Below are positions 53,521-59,771 of a DNA stretch of 59,771 nucleotides, in pieces (position 1 is the stretch's first letter; each line of letters opens with the position of its first letter). The notes under the pieces were generated by a model. The model made no database searches. It saw only the letters and a list, made by a program, of their open reading frames with translations, and was not told where the DNA came from. The stretch spans positions 64,337-124,107 of the forward strand of contig NZ_JXCJ01000001.1 in NCBI RefSeq assembly GCF_000832015.1, written 5' to 3'. Position numbers and translations under genes: made by a program. This stretch comes from Gilvimarinus agarilyticus. Its GTDB lineage: Bacteria; Pseudomonadota; Gammaproteobacteria; Pseudomonadales; Cellvibrionaceae.

Positions 53521-54402
53521 TTAGGGTGTCCGAAGCAAAGGCCAGTGAGCAACCGCTGTATTAAAAAAGCCGGATTCGCGATAGGCGCGCTGGATGGTTC
53601 CCCGGCGTCGCATCTGCGCCAGCCCACGCTCTAGTGCGGCAAGGTAGGCCGGCCCGCTCGGGTGCTGCCGGCTGACAATCCAGTGCCGCGAACCTTGCAA
53701 CGCCACCTTAATATTAGGAATGGGCACGAGCGTTACCCCCTCTGAGTGCAGTTGCATATCGTCACCCGCCTGAAACGGCGCGAGGGTGATGTCGCCACGC
53801 TGGGCGTGGAGCATACGCACAATAGAAACCCAGGTATTGGTCAAATGCACCTGCTTAAAGCCCAGCGCCTGCAGGGTCACCTGATCGGTTTTCCAATCGA
53901 GGCTGGTGACAGCGGTTAGCTCGCGCAGGGCCTCGGGGGTGGCAGCCAGAGCGTGCTGATTCTGCGGCGCGACATACAGCCCGACGATAAACTCACCATC
54001 CTCAATTACGGCGCTGCTAATAAATAGCTCATTGCGTAAATCCGCGGTATCGGCTCGCCAAACCAGTGCCCCCGAGCCTATAAGCTCTCCGTTGGCCACT
54101 TGGTGTAGGGTTCGCCGGTAAGTTTGCTCGCGCACGATGGCGATAGCCTGCTTAAATCCGCCCAGTTGCAGCGCCTGCTGCAACAGCACCAACTCTATGA
54201 CGTCGCGTCTAGCGCCGGCGCCGCCGTAAAAACGAATGGCAGCAATGTCACGGGCGCCGACAAAACGTTGGTAATCGGCAATGACGTCGGTTGTTGCCGC
54301 GATTTTTACCGGATGTTCAGGGGGGGAGGCCGGGTGGGCGGCGGCGCACAACAGGGCCGCTAAAATCCCGATAAAAAAACGGATCGCAAGAGGTCGTCGC
54401 AC
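53521..54402 (-). CDS. Periplasmic binding-protein-like domain protein
   Basis: 293 residues with a signal peptide (FFIGILAALLCAAAHPAS) and a type 2 binding fold: VIELVLLQQALQLGGFKQA, GELIGSGALVWRAD and a final GLAQMRRRGTIQRAYRESGF. It resembles the SBP_bac_3-like family without ABC genes next to it, seen often in Cellvibrionales. Ligand unknown. Confidence 0.75.
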   Translation of the reverse strand: MRRPLAIRFFIGILAALLCAAAHPASPPEHPVKIAATTDVIADYQRFVGARDIAAIRFYGGAGARRDVIELVLLQQALQLGGFKQAIAIVREQTYRRTLHQVANGELIGSGALVWRADTADLRNELFISSAVIEDGEFIVGLYVAPQNQHALAATPEALRELTAVTSLDWKTDQVTLQALGFKQVHLTNTWVSIVRMLHAQRGDITLAPFQAGDDMQLHSEGVTLVPIPNIKVALQGSRHWIVSRQHPSGPAYLAALERGLAQMRRRGTIQRAYRESGFFNTAVAHWPLLRTP

Positions 54403-54467
54403 GGCTTAGGCCTTTTGGGTGATCGCAAGCGGTTAATCGTAGTATAGCCCTCGAGGCGCACCGTCGC

Positions 54468-54824
54468 TTAGCTGTACACCACCTGCCCGCGATAAACCCG
54501 CAGCGGCCGCTTCGTTTCAGGCTCGGGGGCAGTGGGTTTCTCACTGCGCTGCTCCAGGCTCACTTGGCCGCGATACACTTTTGTTTGCGTTTTGGGTGAA
54601 TCGGTTTTAGCCGGCGTGCTCAGCCGCTCCGGCCAGGACTCTCCCGCCAGCTGCATTAATTCCTTAATTAATGTGCGAGTAATTGTGTCACGGGACACCG
54701 GGTAGTGTTGCGCCAGCTCGCTTAGTAGCTCGGGGTTTGCCAGTTTCACGCTGGGCTTTAAGTCGGATGGCAGGCGGCGGCGAACTTCCATAACAATATC
54801 GATCATGGGCTTACTGTAGTGCAT
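54468..54824 (-). CDS. Unknown protein with duplicated VYRGQV motif
   Basis: 118 residues, hydrophilic. A helical N-terminal part (SRDTITRTLIKELMQLAGE looks like a helix-turn-helix edge) is followed by a proline/lysine/threonine-rich tail with two copies of VYRGQV (KVYRGQVS about 83-90 and RVYRGQVV about 109-116). No family recognised. Possibly a DNA- or RNA-binding regulator. Confidence 0.6.
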   Translation of the reverse strand: MHYSKPMIDIVMEVRRRLPSDLKPSVKLANPELLSELAQHYPVSRDTITRTLIKELMQLAGESWPERLSTPAKTDSPKTQTKVYRGQVSLEQRSEKPTAPEPETKRPLRVYRGQVVYS

Positions 54825-55160
54825 AGGTTTGAACCTTCAGTGCCAGTGAGGGAGTAATTATCGGGGCGCGCGACAACCCGTACCTTTCGTAGGTAAAGCG
54901 GCTCTTAATCAGAGCAAGAGGTCAGAGCAAGATACCGGCCAACTGCTTAATAGCCCTGATTTTACGGCTATACTCAGTTTGCTTGCTAGATTATGGCGCA
55001 CCTCGCCGGGCACGGTGACCGATATGGTGCGTTATTAGGTGCGTTTGGCCGGCAGTGCAACGTTCGTACGCAAACAATACTTAACTTGAACGCCGGTATC
55101 GCTGGCTTATACTCCAAAATCGCCACAAACTCTAAGACTATAATGATAACTGTGAAGCTT
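54825..55160. other. Non-coding region before the large lipoprotein gene
   Basis: About 340 bp. A short dyad (TACCTTTCGTAGGTA, 54889-54903) is the only structure seen; no gene or clear promoter is assigned. Confidence 0.35.
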
Positions 55161-58100
55161 ATGTTCAAAACTCAGAACCTTACTCGTTACCTCTCGACCT
55201 TTAAATTATCCGCACTTGCCGCTGCCATTGCGCTGGCGGGTTGCTCGCAAGATGATTCGGCTGCAAAAACTGAGGCCGTCGATGCCCAGTTACCTGCGCC
55301 AGAAAGCGTCAGCGAGCCGGTAAAAGCCATTGCCATGACCGACGCTAAAATGGCCGAGCGAGCCAAGGCTATTCGCTCGCAGGTAAGCCTTGATTTGGCC
55401 GAGGGGCTGGATATGACTCTGTGGGCCTCGGAGGATTTAATGGCCGACCCGGTGGCGCTGAGTATGGATAACCAGGGTCGTGCCTGGGTTGCCATTACCC
55501 ATCGCAGCAACAACTCTGAGTTTGATATTAGGCCTTATCCCCACTGGCTAACCGACTCCATTGCGATGGAGAACAACGAAGATCGCCGCGAGTTTTTACA
55601 CAAAACCTTCGCCGCCGATAAAAACCTGACCGAAAAAGATGTGCCCGATCGCAATGAAGATGGCGTGCACGACTGGCAGGATCTAGCCGTGGTAAAAGAG
55701 CAGGTGTTGCAAGTGAGCGACACCACCGGGGATGGTCGCGCCGATCGTGCACAAACCTTTTTAGAAGATTTTAATTCAGAGATCACCGATGTGCTCGGTG
55801 GTATTTATTACGACAATCGCAGCAAAGATGTGTTTTTGGGGGTGGCGCCTAACGCCTGGCGCGTTACAGACACCAACAACGATGGTGTTGCCGACGAGAA
55901 GCAAGCCATATCCGACGGCTTTGGCGTACACGTAGGCTTTAGCGGCCACGGTATGTCAGGCATTGTCAAAGGCCCGGATGGTCGTATCTATTACGGTATC
56001 GGTGATATCGGTGCCAACATCACCGATGTGGATGGCAATCAATTTCCCTACCCTAACCAGGGGGTGGTGGTACGCAGTGACCCGGACGGCAGCAACTTTG
56101 AGATTTTTGCCCATGGGGTACGTAACACCCACGAATTTACCTTCGACAAGTACGGCAACCTGATCAGCGTCGACAACGACGGCGACCACCCGGGTGAGTT
56201 TGAGCGAGTGGTTTATTTGGTGGATGGCTCTGACTCGGGTTGGCGTATCAACTGGCAGTTTGGTAAGTACACTGACCCGAAAAACAACACCTACAAAGTG
56301 TGGATGGACGAAGACTTTTATAAACCGCGCTTTGAGGGGCAGGCCGCCCATCTTTTGCCGCCCATTGCGGCGTACCACGCCGGCCCCACCGGTATGGTCT
56401 ACAACCCCGGCACCGCCCTTAGCGAGCGTTGGGTGGATCACTTTTTTATTGTGCAGTACACCGGCTCGGCGCCGCGCTCAGGTATTAATGCATTTACCCT
56501 CGAGCCCGATGGCGCGGGCTTTGAGTTGGTCAGCGATGAGCCGTTTATGCGCGGTGTGCAAGCCACAGGCCTGGACGTTGGGCCCGAAGGCGCGCTTTAC
56601 GCCAGCGACTGGATTGAAGGTTGGGGGCGCAATGGTAAAGGCCGTATCTGGCGTTTAGATACCCCGGATACCGCCGCCTCTGAGGCCCGTGCCGATACGC
56701 AACAATGGTTAACCTCCGATTTCAGTCAGCACGATCTGAAAACCTTAACCGGCTTATTGTCCCACGCCGATATGCGAGTGCGCTCGGAGGCTCAGTTTGA
56801 GTTGGTCGATCGCAACGAGCAGGCCACCCTGGTGGCGGCGCTTAATAGTAGTGAGCAGTTAGCACGCATTCACGCCATCTGGGGTTTGGGGCAAATCGCA
56901 CGCGATCAGGCCGATGCCGCTGAGCCGTTACTGGCGTTGCTAGAAGATGCCGACCCGGAAATTCGCGCGCAAGCTGCCAAAGTCATTGGCGATGCGGCCT
57001 ATCAAGCGGCATTGCCGGCGTTGCTTGCAAATTTGCAGCACGACAATGCCCGGGTGCGCTTTTTTGCCACACAGGCACTGGGCCGTTTAGGCAAAAGCGA
57101 AGCAACAGCGCCGATCATCGCTATGCTTGAGACAAACAACGGCGAAGACGTGTACTTGCGCCAAGGCGGTGCAATTGCACTGGCGCGCATCGGCGATACC
57201 GAGGCCTTGTCCGCGCTCGCCTCGCATTCGTCCGAGGCGGTTCGAATTGCCGCTGTGGTTGCGCTGCGCCAACTGGCCAGCCCGGCCTTGGCTGAGTTTC
57301 TCGACGATGACAGCCAGTTTGTGGTGACCAATGCCGCCCGCGCCATTAACGATGATTTATTCGTCGATGACGCTTTGCCGGCGTTAGCCAAACTGTTGGG
57401 AGACACTCCTTTTAGCAACGAGCCCCTGGTGCGCCGGGTGATTAACGCCAATGCGTTTGTCGCCGATGCCGAATCGGCTAAGCGCTTAGCCGGTTACGCG
57501 GCTGACACCAACGCCCCGGCGGCCATGCGTGCCGAGGCGGTGGATGCTTTGGCCAACTGGGCCGAGCCCTCGGTGTTTGACCGTGTGAGCGGCCGCTACC
57601 GTGGTGAGCGCGAGGGCAATGGCGATGACGCCAAAGCCGCGCTGGCGGATGTGTACCCTAAACTGCTAAAAGATGCTGATACCAACGTCCGCGAGGCCAG
57701 CGTTAATGCACTAGGCGCCTTGGTGTACGCTGACGCGGCCGCCCGTTTAAACAGCATCCTCACCGAAGATGATTCGGCAGCGGTACGCAACGCCGCGCTC
57801 ATTAATTTGCAAAAGCTCGATTACGCTGACATGCAAAAAGCGATTTACAAAGCGCTGGAAGACAATTCAGTAACGGTGCGTATGACGGCGCTGGGCATGG
57901 TGCCGAGCCTGGATATTCCGGTATCCACCAAGGTAGATATGCACACCATTTTGCTGGCGCAAGGCTCGGTTACCGAGCAGCAGGCTGCACTAAAATCGTT
58001 GGCGCAAATCAAAGCCCCGGAGGCCGAGACTGTGTTAGCCGATCAGCTGCAACAGTTAATCGCCGGTGACATAGCTCCTGCGGTTAAGCTCGAGTTGATT

Positions 58101-58649
58101 AACGCCGCCGAAAACTCCGGCAGCGATGCGCTTAAGCAATTGCTTACCGAGTACGAAGCGGGTAAAGATCGCGACGACCCGATGCAGGTATACGCCGAGT
58201 CGCTCGCCGGTGGTGACCCCGAGGCCGGGATGGCGTTGTTCCGTTACAACAGCACCGCGCAATGTGTACGCTGCCACGTCGTGGGTACCCGCGGCAGCCG
58301 GGTGGGCCCCGAGCTTACTCACATTGGCCAGCAGCTAACCGAAGAGCAACTGCTAGAGGCGATGGTTGCTCCGGGGGCGCGTATCGCGCCGGGTTTTGGC
58401 CGCATTAGTGTAACTTTAACGGACGGCACAACGGTTGAGGGCTTATTTACCGCCGAGACTGATACCGCGTTGACGATTGAGTCCAGTGATGGAAAAGCGC
58501 AGCAGGTCGCGCGCGCCGAGATTGTCGAGCAAACCAATTCGCCCTCGGGTATGCCGCCCATGGGTTTGTTGCTGGATAAAACTCAGCTGCGTGATTTAGT
58601 GGCTTACCTCAGTAACCTCGATGGTGCCGAGGCGCCCGAGAGCCACTAA
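55161..58649 (+). CDS. Propeller-HEAT-cytochrome c lipoprotein (PVC-type dehydrogenase)
   Basis: About 1162 residues. Lipobox IALAGC at about residue 28. Then a beta-propeller dehydrogenase-like domain (about 55-510; HGVRNTHEFTFDKYG and AAYHAGPTGMVYNPGTA), HEAT-like repeats (about 520-1000, AIWGLGQIAR and similar) and a cytochrome c domain with CVRCH at residue 1035. This three-part layout is known from planctomycetes/verrucomicrobia. It probably oxidises sugars or other carbohydrates and passes electrons to the haem. ATG 55161 starts the most typical lipoprotein signal; ATG 55143 is possible. Confidence 0.85.
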   Translation: MFKTQNLTRYLSTFKLSALAAAIALAGCSQDDSAAKTEAVDAQLPAPESVSEPVKAIAMTDAKMAERAKAIRSQVSLDLAEGLDMTLWASEDLMADPVALSMDNQGRAWVAITHRSNNSEFDIRPYPHWLTDSIAMENNEDRREFLHKTFAADKNLTEKDVPDRNEDGVHDWQDLAVVKEQVLQVSDTTGDGRADRAQTFLEDFNSEITDVLGGIYYDNRSKDVFLGVAPNAWRVTDTNNDGVADEKQAISDGFGVHVGFSGHGMSGIVKGPDGRIYYGIGDIGANITDVDGNQFPYPNQGVVVRSDPDGSNFEIFAHGVRNTHEFTFDKYGNLISVDNDGDHPGEFERVVYLVDGSDSGWRINWQFGKYTDPKNNTYKVWMDEDFYKPRFEGQAAHLLPPIAAYHAGPTGMVYNPGTALSERWVDHFFIVQYTGSAPRSGINAFTLEPDGAGFELVSDEPFMRGVQATGLDVGPEGALYASDWIEGWGRNGKGRIWRLDTPDTAASEARADTQQWLTSDFSQHDLKTLTGLLSHADMRVRSEAQFELVDRNEQATLVAALNSSEQLARIHAIWGLGQIARDQADAAEPLLALLEDADPEIRAQAAKVIGDAAYQAALPALLANLQHDNARVRFFATQALGRLGKSEATAPIIAMLETNNGEDVYLRQGGAIALARIGDTEALSALASHSSEAVRIAAVVALRQLASPALAEFLDDDSQFVVTNAARAINDDLFVDDALPALAKLLGDTPFSNEPLVRRVINANAFVADAESAKRLAGYAADTNAPAAMRAEAVDALANWAEPSVFDRVSGRYRGEREGNGDDAKAALADVYPKLLKDADTNVREASVNALGALVYADAAARLNSILTEDDSAAVRNAALINLQKLDYADMQKAIYKALEDNSVTVRMTALGMVPSLDIPVSTKVDMHTILLAQGSVTEQQAALKSLAQIKAPEAETVLADQLQQLIAGDIAPAVKLELINAAENSGSDALKQLLTEYEAGKDRDDPMQVYAESLAGGDPEAGMALFRYNSTAQCVRCHVVGTRGSRVGPELTHIGQQLTEEQLLEAMVAPGARIAPGFGRISVTLTDGTTVEGLFTAETDTALTIESSDGKAQQVARAEIVEQTNSPSGMPPMGLLLDKTQLRDLVAYLSNLDGAEAPESH

Positions 58650-58667
58650 TCAAAGCTAAGCGTTAAC

Positions 58668-58709
58668 CCACAAAAAAAGCCGCCCTACGTAGGGCGGCTT
58701 TTTTTGTGG
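58668..58709. terminator. Perfect palindromic bidirectional terminator
   Basis: A perfect 42-bp palindrome, CCAC-A7-GCCGCCCTAC and its complement, with A- and T-runs on both sides. It serves the convergent lipoprotein and DUF1080 genes. Confidence 0.93.
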
Positions 58710-58746
58710 CTCGGTGAATGTATTGTTAAGAACCCGAGCGCGGGCG

Positions 58747-59610
58747 TTATCCGTCGTACAGGCAAGAGTCGGCGTTATTTTTTATAAAATATTCGCGGTA
58801 ATTGTTGGCTGTTTTATCCATACAGCCCGCTAGGTTTAATAGGCGTACGCGTCTAAAATCTGTCGGCGCGCTCTCGGCTTGTAGGGCGATGTAACCGCTG
58901 CCGTGAGCCGTGCCATCATCTAGTTGCAAGTTGGTGTACTGCATGACCGGTTCGCCGTTAACGCGGTGCACCGCCAGCTCACTGCCGTGGACTTCCAGTT
59001 GTACGGTTACCCATTGATCGCCGTGGTAGGTTTTACTGGATGAGTTGATGCAATGGTCTTTACGCAACTCGCCGTCCATCACCACCTGGGTTGCCGGGGT
59101 GCAAAGGTTGGCGGTCGAGCGCTCATCAGTGCCGTTGCCGCCTAATAACTGATACTCGACACTGAGTGGAAAATCCTGATCCAGTGCCATCGTTTCTGGG
59201 GCCTGAGTGTGGTACATCATGCCATTGTTGCGGTACGCCCAAGCGGGGCCATCGGTCACTTGCTCGCCAACAAAGCGGTACTCAACCTCTAAAATATAAT
59301 GCGAAAACGCGCGCTCGGTGTAAAAAATATGGCCGAAGCCGGCGTTTTCTTCAGGGAATTTTTGGTAGTGATCGTAGCGTATCTGCAACAAACCATCGGC
59401 GACCCGAAACGTATCTAAAGGGTTTTCGCCCAGCTCGGAGCCTTGAATCTTGATGCTCCAGGCATCCAGGTCTTTACCATTAAATAACTCGATCCAATCG
59501 CTATTCGCGGCAGTGCTGGCAGGGTCGGCATAGGCAAGTGTGCCTGGCAGCGAGCTGGCGGCAACAGCCAGCGTTAATGAGGTTATTAAAGCGGGCGCAC
59601 GTGTGGGCAT
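58747..59610 (-). CDS. DUF1080 (3-keto-disaccharide hydrolase) family protein
   Basis: 287 residues with a signal peptide (about 1-29). The concanavalin-like fold begins WIELFNGKDLDAWSIKI and continues GYIALQAESAPTDFRRVRLL. Family members cleave 3-keto-glycosides, matching the neighbouring dehydrogenase. The C-terminus adds a cysteine-bearing tail, GCMDKTANNYREYF, like a marine thrombospondin-type-3 motif. Confidence 0.85.
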   Translation of the reverse strand: MPTRAPALITSLTLAVAASSLPGTLAYADPASTAANSDWIELFNGKDLDAWSIKIQGSELGENPLDTFRVADGLLQIRYDHYQKFPEENAGFGHIFYTERAFSHYILEVEYRFVGEQVTDGPAWAYRNNGMMYHTQAPETMALDQDFPLSVEYQLLGGNGTDERSTANLCTPATQVVMDGELRKDHCINSSSKTYHGDQWVTVQLEVHGSELAVHRVNGEPVMQYTNLQLDDGTAHGSGYIALQAESAPTDFRRVRLLNLAGCMDKTANNYREYFIKNNADSCLYDG

Positions 59611-59771
59611 GTTGGTTATCCTTATTATTGCAGTTTTTGTGGGTATGACTCTGTTTTATGGGTAAAACAAAGGCTTAATATACACCACAAAAACGGCTCA
59701 AAGGGTGAACAAATGCAAAACCTCGCCGGGCGGTTTAACCGTCCAGCGAGTGATTCATGGCTCGCGAGGGG
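59611..59771 (+). CDS. Possible start of a gene running off the window
   Basis: An ATG at 59713 with AAGGG eight bases upstream opens 19 codons (MQNLAGRFNRPASDSWLARG) to the window end. The gap before it has no gene. Too short to assign; a nearly palindromic stretch (CTCGCCGGGCGGTTT / AACCGTCCAGCGAG) overlaps it and may instead be structural DNA. Confidence 0.25.

Noticed and set aside
1-59771. CRISPR array, tRNA, rRNA or prophage
   Set aside because: No regularly spaced repeats, no tRNA T-arm sequences and no phage structural genes were seen by reading; a tRNAscan run would be decisive.

Overview
The window looks like chromosomal DNA of a marine, motile gammaproteobacterium close to the Cellvibrionales (Saccharophagus/Teredinibacter/Simiduia-like). 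This is an inference from gene content: a FimX-type pilus regulator, the EF-P/EpmA/EpmB set, a PomAB sodium-type stator, a marine 'GN' sortase with its target, EctB plus the ectoine-type aspartokinase, a GH20 lipoprotein, and planctomycete-like sugar-oxidation genes. There are no rRNA genes, and I saw no tRNA genes, prophage or CRISPR array.

Layout. 1-4400: end of an HdeD-like membrane protein, then FimX and a PilZ protein (c-di-GMP). 4490-7080: epmB facing efp-epmA. 7080-10200: ppc with a structured leader. 10200-12020: an AT-richer islet with a small membrane protein, a frameshifted DUF1697 gene and a P-loop kinase-like gene. 12090-16970: a zinc metallopeptidase, a GFA protein, a GST, a 125-bp MITE-like element, a HerA-like ATPase, a TetR regulator and ybaK; two copies of one operator flank the HerA gene. 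17200-19990: sortase target and sortase. 20020-24140: a frameshifted periplasmic binding protein, a SulP transporter and a PadR/HAAS pair with tandem operators. 24300-31030: modABC, nrtABD and a NasT-like ANTAR antiterminator, with a leader RNA that has the two ANTAR hairpins, a terminator and a sigma-54 promoter. 31180-36370: lipoprotein, phosphatase and membrane proteins. 36750-38790: amtB coupled to an unknown gene. 38800-43900: GH20 hexosaminidase, a tryptophan-halogenase remnant, dxs-ispA-xseB. 44150-46190: pomAB, then an unannotated small RNA. 46350-50580: MFS exporter, aspartokinase and ectB. 51050-59771: yigZ, HNH nuclease, TIM-barrel protein, a second binding protein, a very large propeller/HEAT/cytochrome c lipoprotein and a DUF1080 hydrolase.

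How the genes work together. The nitrogen block is coherent: nitrate import (nrt), molybdate import for nitrate reductase (mod), antitermination control (NasT) and ammonium uptake (amtB), the last two with candidate sigma-54 promoters. The motility block (FimX, PilZ, PomAB) sits with a small RNA at 45995-46186 that carries nine GGA motifs, at least three in hairpin loops, behind a near-consensus GacA box. This fits a CsrB/RsmY/RsmZ-type sponge for CsrA/RsmA and is the most interesting unnamed element here. The right end suggests oxidation and hydrolysis of 3-keto sugars.

Two genes are broken at homopolymers (A5 at 10959, G6 at 20825), so assembly error, real decay and phase variation all need separating.
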